8,249 nt of DNA, taken from positions 1 through 8,249 of the forward strand of contig JAGQTR010000286.1 of NCBI GenBank assembly GCA_020438915.1, written 5' to 3'. This DNA is from Mycobacterium sp. (GTDB lineage: Bacteria; Actinomycetota; Actinomycetes; Mycobacteriales; Mycobacteriaceae). The stretch's first letter is position 1. The number at the start of each line of letters is the position of its first letter. Shown piece by piece: positions 1-5,733 of the stretch. The notes beneath the pieces were generated by a model, which was given only the letters and a program-made list of their open reading frames with translations, did not search any database and was not told the origin of the DNA. A program made the translations under genes and the position numbers.

Positions 1-364
1 GCGGCTGTGTGTGGCCGATGGTGCCGCGGATGCCTCGGCCCAGCTCCAGGCAGATCTTGGGCAGCTGCGTGGTCTTACCGGACCCGGTCGCGCCGGCGAC
101 CACCACCACCTGATGCTCGGCGATGGCCCTGGCCAGGTCGTCCCGCCGCTCGCTGACCGGAAGGTCAGGATAGGTGATCACCGGGACCGCCGCCCGCCGC
201 GTCGCGACCAGCGCCTCGGCGGTATCGAACTGCTGGGTCAGCCGGTCGAGCTCGGCACCGTCCGCGGATTTCAGCTTTCGGAGCCTGCGGCCCAAGCGGG
301 TAGCGTCGCGGATCGTCAGCCCGTCGAGTCGCGCACGCAGGGCGCGTATTTCGGCGTTCGTCAC
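1..364 (-). CDS. hrpA: ATP-dependent RNA helicase HrpA, N-terminal part (cut by window edge)
   Basis: This is the first 121 codons of a DEAH-box 3'-5' RNA helicase of the HrpA family, a cytoplasmic enzyme that uses ATP to remodel RNA or ribosome complexes. About 60 N-terminal residues are charged and probably helical. They are followed by a segment ending in a hydrophobic strand (VVVVAG, about 86-91) and the P-loop GATGSGKT at about 91-98, then TQLPKICLELGRGIRGTIGHTQP. This Walker A plus TTQLPK context with IGHTQP is typical of HrpA. The GTG at 364-362 is chosen as start because a GGGAG (373-369) lies 4 nt upstream. The ATG at 378-376 is out of frame and stops after five codons. Full-length family members are about 1,300 residues, so most of the gene lies left of the window. 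It follows the zeta-like kinase gene on the same strand after 82 bp. Family assignment is firm; the exact start is likely. Confidence 0.85.
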   Translation of the reverse strand, partial: MTNAEIRALRARLDGLTIRDATRLGRRLRKLKSADGAELDRLTQQFDTAEALVATRRAAVPVITYPDLPVSERRDDLARAIAEHQVVVVAGATGSGKTTQLPKICLELGRGIRGTIGHTQP

Positions 365-446
365 TTTGCTCCCGCCATGATCGGTCCGAAGAGATTGCCG
401 CACGGGCCCTGGCGGGTCTCCCTGGCTAACTGCGACCGATCCCGAT
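365..446. other. 82-bp gap between the zeta-like kinase gene and hrpA
   Basis: This short non-coding stretch has no clear intrinsic terminator with a T-run. It holds a perfect 8-bp inverted repeat, GATCGGTC (379-386) and GACCGATC (434-441), separated by 47 nt, plus two copies of GCCAGGG read on the minus strand. The repeat could fold in RNA or be a split operator, but chance is not excluded. No convincing -10 or -35 for hrpA was found. Confidence 0.35.
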
Positions 447-1406
447 TCAATTCCAACGTGGTCCCGTCACGCACCGGAGGACGGGTTCAGCGCCTGAGGT
501 GTCGTACTCCACCGTCGATGAGAATTGTTCCCGGACTCGGTCGAAGATCTCCTCGTTGCGAGAAGAGAAGCCCGGTTTGTCCGGCTTGCTCATGTCGATG
601 AAGTCAGCAGGAACATACCGGCCACCGAGACCTTCGCCGGCCCAATACTTTTCCTCCCCCCGCCGCCAGCGCTGCATGACACGCACTCGGGCTGTCTGCA
701 ACGGAGCATCGACGAACACGCCGTCGATCTGGCTGTACCCCGCCTCGCGCATCGCAGCGATCCGTTCTCTGACCGAGGCTTCGCTGCTCATGGTGATGTC
801 CCAGACGACGTTCGTCCGTAGCCAGTACGCGCGATCGGCAAGCCGCTTTGCCAGCATGCTCGCCTCCTCATGGGCATTCGCCGACGCTTCCATTGGAGAC
901 AGCCCTGCGATCGCCGGGATCATGGAACGAGCAGCCATCAATTCTTTGACGTCATCGGGATTGATGGTGAAGTAGCGCTGATTCTCGATGGCGGGCTGGC
1001 CCTGCAGGACGGTGGTCTTCCCAACCCCGGATACGCCGCCAGCGATGATCGCTCTGCCCTCGCGGGGCACGCTCTCGCCGCGATACACCTGCCAATACTG
1101 GTCGATGAGTTCATTCTGTTGGCGTACACGGTCTGGGGTCCAGAGGCCGTCCGGCAGTTGGAACAGCGCTTCGGTGGTCGGGGTCTCGGCCAGCGCACTC
1201 TCGACGTAGGCGACGTGCGTGTTCCACGCCGTGTCCGAGGCAAGTACCGCTTCAGCGTCACCGAGCCCCTGTCCCCCAACGGAGTTGGGAGGCATCTGAC
1301 AGGCGGTGCTGCCACCGGCCACCGGGTCGGCGGTCACAACGGGTGCCACGCCCGCACCGGTCAGGAACAAGCCGAGAACCAACGTCGCGATCGTCGCCCG
1401 CACCAT
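447..1406 (-). CDS. Exported zeta-toxin-like P-loop kinase
   Basis: A 319-residue protein. Residues 1-26 form a Sec-type signal peptide: basic start (MVRA), hydrophobic core, and a likely cleavage site VTA|DP, a common mycobacterial pattern. Residues 30-115 are a helical region without a recognised domain. From about 118 a zeta-toxin-like fold follows: Walker A GGVSGVGKTT (123-132, Lys130), INPDD (148-152, candidate catalytic Asp), NVVWDIT (199-205), an Arg-rich helix ARVRVMQRW (239-247) and GGRYVP (261-266, Arg263). The order matches zeta/PezT kinases, which phosphorylate UDP-N-acetylglucosamine using ATP or GTP. The only cysteines are C36 and C312, which could pair after export. The start ATG lies 20 bp after the membrane protein stop on the same strand, so the two are probably co-transcribed; no strong Shine-Dalgarno is seen. 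No epsilon-like antitoxin is adjacent. The substrate is unknown, and a nucleotide-dependent kinase outside the membrane is odd. Confidence 0.8.
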   Translation of the reverse strand: MVRATIATLVLGLFLTGAGVAPVVTADPVAGGSTACQMPPNSVGGQGLGDAEAVLASDTAWNTHVAYVESALAETPTTEALFQLPDGLWTPDRVRQQNELIDQYWQVYRGESVPREGRAIIAGGVSGVGKTTVLQGQPAIENQRYFTINPDDVKELMAARSMIPAIAGLSPMEASANAHEEASMLAKRLADRAYWLRTNVVWDITMSSEASVRERIAAMREAGYSQIDGVFVDAPLQTARVRVMQRWRRGEEKYWAGEGLGGRYVPADFIDMSKPDKPGFSSRNEEIFDRVREQFSSTVEYDTSGAEPVLRCVTGPRWN

Positions 1407-1426
1407 CTCAGTGACTCTAGGCGGCC

Positions 1427-1855
1427 TCAGCGCACGCCGGGGCCGCCGCCTGTGGCCGGGTATTCACTCCCACCCAGCGCCACGACCGAGAGTGCACGGG
1501 TGCGGACCAGCAGGACCGTCGTGGCGAGCAATACTTCGGCCATCGCCACCACGGCAGCCGTGTGCATCGCCGACGGTGCTCCCGATCCGAAGGCACTGCC
1601 ACCGCCGGGATGCTGGTGGGATCCGGTCATCGGCAGGTGCACCGCGACCATCGCCAGATTCATCACCGCCACCAGTACCCAGGCTCGCAACGTGTCTCGC
1701 GTCCACAGTTCGTAGGCGCAGTACAGGCAGCCGACCAACATCGCCACCGTCACGACCACCACCCAGACTGGCACCGAGGTGTCCAGCGCGGCGCCGTGCA
1801 GCACGGCCGAGCAGGCAGCCATCAGCGCGGCGATCCGGCCGATGAACCCGCTCAC
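1427..1855 (-). CDS. Small four-helix membrane protein with conserved-looking histidines
   Basis: A 142-residue hydrophobic protein I do not recognise. Four membrane helices are visible at about 5-24, 28-48, 57-77 and 99-118, with short loops. Histidines sit at H20, H73, H80, H82 and H98, all in or beside the helices, and the loop after helix 3 reads HLPMTGSHQHPGGG, which could bind a metal or heme; that is inference. The C-terminal tail is Gly-rich. I chose GTG at 1855-1853 because the first helix starts there. An in-frame ATG at 1975 would add a 40-residue polar leader and overlap the MTHFR gene by 38 bp. A weak GATAGT lies 6 nt before the GTG, so a leaderless start is possible. The gene lies 82 bp behind the MTHFR gene and 20 bp before the exported kinase, suggesting one transcript. 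Confidence 0.7.
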   Translation of the reverse strand: MSGFIGRIAALMAACSAVLHGAALDTSVPVWVVVVTVAMLVGCLYCAYELWTRDTLRAWVLVAVMNLAMVAVHLPMTGSHQHPGGGSAFGSGAPSAMHTAAVVAMAEVLLATTVLLVRTRALSVVALGGSEYPATGGGPGVR

Positions 1856-1900
1856 GGTCTCACTATCGCCGAAACTGAAGATTTGCGCGTCCGAAGGCGG

Positions 1901-1906
1901 ATTATG
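1901..1906 (-). promoter_or_regulatory. Possible -10 element (CATAAT) for the membrane protein-kinase pair
   Basis: On the minus strand CATAAT matches five of six positions of the TATAAT consensus and stands out in a GC-rich gap of lower GC than the flanking genes. Transcription would begin near 1893 and give a leader of about 38 nt before the GTG at 1855. No good -35 lies at the right distance, so this is only a candidate for separate expression of the two downstream genes. Confidence 0.25.
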
Positions 1907-1937
1907 CGCGCTCAAGCTCAGGTTCGCCGGCTCAGTT

Positions 1938-2840
1938 TCATCGCTGCGGAGGTTCGTCGGGCGCCCAATACGCAAGCATCTCGGCGAAGGTCTGAAAAGC
2001 CGGCGTGTTGACGCCGTAGGTCGCCTCGAAGTGGATGCTCAGCGGGAATCCGAGCCCACCCACGCCATCGATCACCCGCTTGTAGAGGTCGAGCATCAGC
2101 TTTCGCCGGTCGGCGGGTTCGCTGCCGGCGAGAGTCTTGACGAACTCCTGCTCGGCGGCGACCGCGGCATTTCCCGGGTCCTGGATCAGCCAGTTGATCA
2201 GACCGACCTTCGTCTCGACCTTGGGCACGAATCCGAACGACAGCAGAACCTCGGGCCGGTGGTCGGTCGTCGCCGCGAACTCGGCCAAAAAGCCGACGAT
2301 CGCGTCCGAATACAGCAGCTGCGTCATGCCGTAGGTGGCGCCCCGGCTGCACTTGAATTCGAAACGGCCCTGTTCGCCTTCCCTGGTCGGGATCAGAATC
2401 ACACCGCGGTTGTCGACGACATCGTCGAAGATCGACAGCGCGTCGGTCGGTGCGACACCGGAGCCCTCGCCGTCACTGAGGGTTCGCGGGACGCCGACGA
2501 ACGCGATCCCGTCGAACCCACTGTCGCGCAGCGCGCTCAGCCGGGTGCGGAGCGCGGGCTCATCCATGAACGCGGTGACCTGGGTGCACAGGCCGTTGAT
2601 GCCGGGGAGCTCCGGCTTGATCATCGACCAGAAGTCCAGGACGTCCAGCTTCGGCTTCATCTCGATCGGCCGATCGCCGTCCTCTTCGATCATTCCCGGG
2701 ATCATCACGTGGCGCACCCGCCCCGCCAGACCCGCCTCGGCCGAACACCGCAGCACCTTCTCGGCTTCCTCGAGCGCTTGCTCACGGCCCCGTTCGGTGT
2801 TCGGGGGCACCAGCTCCAGAGCGATGGTGTTCAGACTCAC
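1938..2840 (-). CDS. Methylenetetrahydrofolate reductase, mycobacterial non-canonical type
   Basis: A 300-residue predicted cytoplasmic TIM-barrel enzyme that would reduce 5,10-methylene-THF to 5-methyl-THF for methionine synthesis. The opening LNTIALELVPPN resembles the SFEFFPP strand of MetF and places Glu9 at the catalytic-acid position. GATYGMTQLLYSD (167-179) matches the MTHFR TQLFYD substrate-binding segment, with Gln174. Other landmarks are GLCTQVTAF (83-91), LLSFGFVPKVE (199-209) and HFEATYG (270-276). From memory it closely resembles M. tuberculosis Rv2172c and the M. smegmatis monomeric NADH-dependent MTHFRs reported to lack flavin. GTG at 2840 is preferred over ATG at 2855 because GGAG (2851-2848) is 7 nt upstream of the GTG, while the ATG has no Shine-Dalgarno. 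It heads the minus-strand block and is divergent from the lipoprotein gene. Family is confident; cofactor and kinetics are by analogy. Confidence 0.85.
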   Translation of the reverse strand: MSLNTIALELVPPNTERGREQALEEAEKVLRCSAEAGLAGRVRHVMIPGMIEEDGDRPIEMKPKLDVLDFWSMIKPELPGINGLCTQVTAFMDEPALRTRLSALRDSGFDGIAFVGVPRTLSDGEGSGVAPTDALSIFDDVVDNRGVILIPTREGEQGRFEFKCSRGATYGMTQLLYSDAIVGFLAEFAATTDHRPEVLLSFGFVPKVETKVGLINWLIQDPGNAAVAAEQEFVKTLAGSEPADRRKLMLDLYKRVIDGVGGLGFPLSIHFEATYGVNTPAFQTFAEMLAYWAPDEPPQR

Positions 2841-2881
2841 AGCGTTGCTCCACATTTCACATAAAGGTGTTCCGGCAGGCC

Positions 2882-2893
2882 GCCGACGTCGGC
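2882..2893. repeat. Perfect 12-bp palindrome GCCGACGTCGGC
   Basis: The two 6-bp halves are exact reverse complements with no spacer. It would lie in the 5' leader of the MTHFR transcript if the promoter at 2930-2959 is used. It may be an operator half of a dimeric regulator or a chance palindrome in GC-rich DNA. Confidence 0.4.
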
Positions 2894-2929
2894 TTCTTCG
2901 CGCAATCGCCCCGCCGCCGGAGGAGAATC

Positions 2930-2959
2930 ACCATACCGACCCGGCGTTTCCGGGGTCAG
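2930..2959 (-). promoter_or_regulatory. Candidate housekeeping promoter for the MTHFR block
   Basis: On the minus strand CTGACC (2959-2954) and TATGGT (2935-2930) are separated by 18 bp. They match four of six positions of each SigA-type hexamer, and the -10 fits TAnnnT. Transcription would start near 2923, giving a leader of about 80 nt. An imperfect inverted repeat, GACCCGG (2938-2944) and CCGGGGTC (2950-2957), overlaps the spacer and -35, so a repressor could bind here; that is inference. Confidence 0.4.
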
Positions 2960-3018
2960 CGCGGACGACTGGGAGCCCACCGCGCTGCGGGATTGGCCAT
3001 CATGGTGGCGGAGACCCT

Positions 3019-4197
3019 ATGAAGATCCTGCACAGACCCCAGAAATCCATCAAGCTGGTCGCGGCGCTGGCCGTGACCGCGACCCTCGTCGCATCCTGCA
3101 CCGGTGTGGAACCCACCCCTGGTTCCACACCGACCATCGGGACCACCACGGCGCGTCCGACCTCACCGTTCGACCCGACGCAGGCGCCACCGGACCCCAC
3201 GGGCCCGCTGATTGCCTACCGGGCCGACGATGAGATCGGGATCGTGGACGGCACCAAGGTCGTCGCCACCGCACCGGGCACCTTCGAACCCTCGAACGAC
3301 TTGATCGTCACCGACGACGGCCGGTTCGTTTTTGCGCGCACCACCGACAACAAGGTCGCCACCATCGATGTCGCGAGCGGAGAAGCAACCACCCGCGAGG
3401 TGCCGGTGAGCCCGGTGCTGGGAACCATCGGCGACAGCACCATCGTGTGGTTGGAGCAACCCAACCGGCTGATGCAACTCGATCTGGCGGACCCGGACTC
3501 CCAACCCGTCCTGTACCAGACGGTCGACCTGCCGCCGTCCGGCGGCACGGGGAAGCCCCGCTTGGTCGTCGCCCGCGGCGGCACCGCGGTGATCGCACGG
3601 GTGGAGGGTCCGCCGTCGCCATCCGGAGGCCCGGACACCCTGTACGCCGTGCGCGGTCCGGGTGCGCCGACCCGGCTCGGACAGGCCGAAGCGAACTCGC
3701 CGGTGACCGTCGCGCGACTCAGCCCGGACGGTGCCGAGCTGGTGTACGCGCTCTACCGCAGCACCGGCAGCGACTGCGGCACCGCAGCCGTTGTCATGTC
3801 CGATGCGGACGGCGCACAGCAGACCTTCGACGTGGCAGGCCCCGGTGCCGGAAGCGCGTCGCGGGTGCCCAAGCTGTGGTGGCCGCCGAGCGGCCCGCCG
3901 CGGCTCAGCCTGGCGACCTGGCGGTGCGACCGGCCGGAGACCTATTCACCGCTGGTGTGGCAGCTGACCGGCCAAACCCCCGGTGTTCCGGACACCACCG
4001 AGAGCATCGAAGAGGTCACGCCACCGACGTCGGCGTTGCAGAGCGCCGAGGTCGCACCCGGTCAGCGCGCGCTGGTCCTGCCCGAAACCGGCGCGTACTC
4101 CGAGCCGATGGGAACGTTGGTACTCGAGGAGAGCGACCGCCGCATTTCGATCAAGGACGGAGTCGACGCCATCGCGGTGATCCGGCCGTCTCCGTAG
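3019..4197 (+). CDS. Secreted lipoprotein with predicted beta-propeller-like body
   Basis: A 392-residue lipoprotein of unknown function. A basic N-terminus (MKILHRPQKSIK) and hydrophobic stretch end in the lipobox LVASC, so Cys27 should be lipidated and anchor the protein outside the membrane. Residues 28-60 form a Thr/Pro-rich flexible linker. The rest is beta-rich, with repeated short strands and turn motifs such as VTDDGRFVFA (97-106) and LSPDGAELVYA (234-244), as in WD40/YVTN-type propellers. C253 and C303 are the only other cysteines and could form a disulfide. The ATG has GGAG 5 nt upstream. No enzymatic motif is seen, so binding or scaffolding is more likely than catalysis. selO starts 9 bp after the stop. 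A perfect stem-loop sequence lies inside the first codons after the lipobox. Confidence 0.8.
   Translation: MKILHRPQKSIKLVAALAVTATLVASCTGVEPTPGSTPTIGTTTARPTSPFDPTQAPPDPTGPLIAYRADDEIGIVDGTKVVATAPGTFEPSNDLIVTDDGRFVFARTTDNKVATIDVASGEATTREVPVSPVLGTIGDSTIVWLEQPNRLMQLDLADPDSQPVLYQTVDLPPSGGTGKPRLVVARGGTAVIARVEGPPSPSGGPDTLYAVRGPGAPTRLGQAEANSPVTVARLSPDGAELVYALYRSTGSDCGTAAVVMSDADGAQQTFDVAGPGAGSASRVPKLWWPPSGPPRLSLATWRCDRPETYSPLVWQLTGQTPGVPDTTESIEEVTPPTSALQSAEVAPGQRALVLPETGAYSEPMGTLVLEESDRRISIKDGVDAIAVIRPSP
3102..3132 (+). repeat. Perfect 12-bp inverted repeat with 7-nt loop inside the lipoprotein gene
   Basis: The arms CGGTGTGGAACC and GGTTCCACACCG are exact reverse complements around CACCCCT. They cover codons 28-38, just after the lipid-anchor cysteine. 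In mRNA this would be a very stable hairpin about 80 nt into the coding region. Confidence 0.85.
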
Positions 4198-4206
4198 GCT
4201 GGATGG

Positions 4207-5664
4207 GTGAGCATCGCGCTGCAGGGCCGGTTCGTCCGGGAGCTTCCCGAGCTGGCGGTGCGCTGGCAGGCCGAGGCCGCACCAGAGCCCGCGCTCATCG
4301 CCGTCAACGATCCGCTGGCCACCGAACTCGGCCTGGACCCCGCGTGGCTGCGCAGCGCCGAAGGGCTGGGCCTGCTGGTGGGCACGACGGTCCCCGGGGA
4401 TGCGACCCCGGCCGCGCAGGCCTACGCCGGTCACCAGTTCGGCGGGTTCGTCCCGCGCCTCGGCGATGGCCGCGCGTTGCTGCTCGGCGAGATCGTCGAC
4501 ACCGGCGGCCGGGTCCGGGACCTTCACCTGAAGGGTTCCGGACGGACGCCGTTCGCCCGGGGCGGCGACGGTCTGGCTGCGATCGGGCCGATGGTGCGCG
4601 AGTACGTCATCAGCGAGGCGATGCATGCGCTGGGAATACCGACCACGCGCGCGCTTGCGGTGGTCGCGACGGGACGTCCGGTGTACCGCGAGACGGTGCT
4701 GCCCGGGGCGGTGCTGGCCCGTGTCGCAGACAGCCACCTGCGGGTCGGTTCGTTTCAATACGCGTCGCTGATCTCGCAGTCCTCCGACGACCTTGACCTG
4801 TTGCGCAGGTTGGCCGACCACGCGATCGCCCGGCACCATCCGGCAGCAGCAGAGGCCGACAACCGGTATCTCGCGTTGCTCGAGGCCGTCAGCGCCGTGC
4901 AGGCCGAGCTGATCGCCCGGTGGATGCTGGTCGGCTTCGTGCACGGAGTGATGAACACCGACAACATGACCATCTCGGGTGAAACCATCGACTATGGACC
5001 GTGTGCGTTCATGGAGAGCTTCGACCCGGCGACGGTGTTCAGCTCGATCGACAGCGGGGGCCGCTACGCCTACGGCAACCAGCCCGGAATCGCGCTGTGG
5101 AACCTGGCCCGCTTCGCCGAGGCGCTGCTGCCGCTCCTCGATGACGACCCGGCGACCGCGATCGAGGTCGCCGAGTCGTCGCTGGCCGGATTCCCGGACC
5201 GTTACCAGCAGTGCTGGTCGGCCGGTATGCGGGCCAAGCTCGGGGTTGTCGACGCTCCTGCCGAGGCGGTGACACCGCTGGTCGAGGAGCTGCTCACCCA
5301 GATGCAGCAGAGCCGGGTCGATCACACCTCGTTCTATCGCCGGCTCAGCCGGGCGGCCCGCGGTGACGCCGAGGCGGCCCGCGGCGAGTTCATCGATCTC
5401 GCCCGCTTCGACGGCTGGGCCGCCCGGTGGCGTGAGCTGGGGCCGGACCCGGATGCGATGGACCTGATCAACCCCATCTACATCCCGCGCAACCACCTGG
5501 TGGAGGAAGCCCTGGCGGGGGCTACCGCCGGCGATCTGGCACCACTGGAGCGGCTGTGGGAAGCGGTCCGTTCTCCGTTCGACGAACGCCCGGGGTTCGA
5601 GCGCTACGCCGAGCCGGCCGAGCAGGAGTTCAGCGTCTCCTATCAAACCTTCTGTGGAACCTGA
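4207..5664 (+). CDS. selO: Protein adenylyltransferase SelO (YdiU/UPF0061)
   Basis: A 485-residue pseudokinase-fold enzyme that transfers AMP from ATP to Ser, Thr or Tyr of target proteins, linked to redox stress in bacteria and mitochondria. The family landmarks are present: YAGHQFGGFVPRLGDGRA (73-90), LHLKGSGRTPFARGGDG (106-122, ATP-binding Lys109), HGVMNTDNM (246-254, Asp252 and Asn253) and IDYGPCAFM (261-269, metal-binding Asp262). The C-terminus is YQTFCGT, with Cys483 at the position where animal SelO carries selenocysteine. Length fits bacterial members. The GTG start is only 9 bp after the lipoprotein stop and has a weak GG-rich ribosome site, so translational coupling is likely. The ATG at 4203 is out of frame. 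All catalytic residues look intact. The natural substrates are unknown. Confidence 0.93.
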   Translation: MSIALQGRFVRELPELAVRWQAEAAPEPALIAVNDPLATELGLDPAWLRSAEGLGLLVGTTVPGDATPAAQAYAGHQFGGFVPRLGDGRALLLGEIVDTGGRVRDLHLKGSGRTPFARGGDGLAAIGPMVREYVISEAMHALGIPTTRALAVVATGRPVYRETVLPGAVLARVADSHLRVGSFQYASLISQSSDDLDLLRRLADHAIARHHPAAAEADNRYLALLEAVSAVQAELIARWMLVGFVHGVMNTDNMTISGETIDYGPCAFMESFDPATVFSSIDSGGRYAYGNQPGIALWNLARFAEALLPLLDDDPATAIEVAESSLAGFPDRYQQCWSAGMRAKLGVVDAPAEAVTPLVEELLTQMQQSRVDHTSFYRRLSRAARGDAEAARGEFIDLARFDGWAARWRELGPDPDAMDLINPIYIPRNHLVEEALAGATAGDLAPLERLWEAVRSPFDERPGFERYAEPAEQEFSVSYQTFCGT

Positions 5665-5733
5665 CAAGATCGGCGTACCGTTGCCTAGACCATCGGACGT
5701 GTACCACTAGCAGCGACTGCCACAGGAGACCTC
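5665..5733 (+). other. 69-bp gap before the acyltransferase, with a strong ribosome site
   Basis: AGGAG at 5724-5728 lies 5 nt before TTG at 5734 and decides that start. A weak TTGCCT (around 5681) and TACCAC pairing is too poor to call a promoter. No terminator hairpin is seen, so read-through from selO is plausible. Confidence 0.6.

Larger units (their letters stand above)
2841..3018. other. Divergent intergenic region between MTHFR and lipoprotein genes
   Basis: This 178-bp non-coding stretch is read outward by both gene blocks. It contains a candidate minus-strand promoter, an imperfect inverted repeat around that promoter, and a perfect 12-bp palindrome. On the plus strand I see a good ribosome site (GGAG at 3010-3013) before the lipoprotein ATG but no convincing plus-strand -10. 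No riboswitch-like conserved core was recognised. Confidence 0.6.

Noticed and set aside
11..601. A 196-residue open frame on the plus strand.
   Set aside because: It covers the hrpA P-loop and the end of the kinase gene in antisense; composition is shadow-like and no domain is seen.
870..1715. A 281-residue open frame on the plus strand opposite the kinase and membrane protein genes.
   Set aside because: It is antisense to two genes with clear signal-peptide, P-loop and membrane-helix features and looks like low-complexity shadow sequence.
1856..1975. An N-terminal extension of the small membrane protein from an ATG at 1975.
   Set aside because: The 40 extra residues are polar, lie before the first membrane helix, overlap the MTHFR stop, and fall in DNA with lower third-position GC.
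447..1975. A classic toxin-antitoxin module built on the zeta-like kinase.
   Set aside because: No epsilon or PezA-like gene is present on either side; the neighbour is a membrane protein and the kinase has a signal peptide.
2841..3018. A cobalamin or SAM riboswitch upstream of the MTHFR gene.
   Set aside because: I see no conserved riboswitch core, and the leader from the candidate promoter is only about 80 nt.
3946..5667. A 573-residue open frame on the minus strand opposite selO.
   Set aside because: Arg/Gly/Pro-rich shadow of a high-GC gene with no motifs, while selO on the plus strand has full family motifs.
5662..5690. Read-through of the selO TGA as selenocysteine.
   Set aside because: The family's Sec position is already a normal Cys codon (Cys483). 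Read-through would add only seven residues before TAG, and no SECIS-like hairpin is evident.
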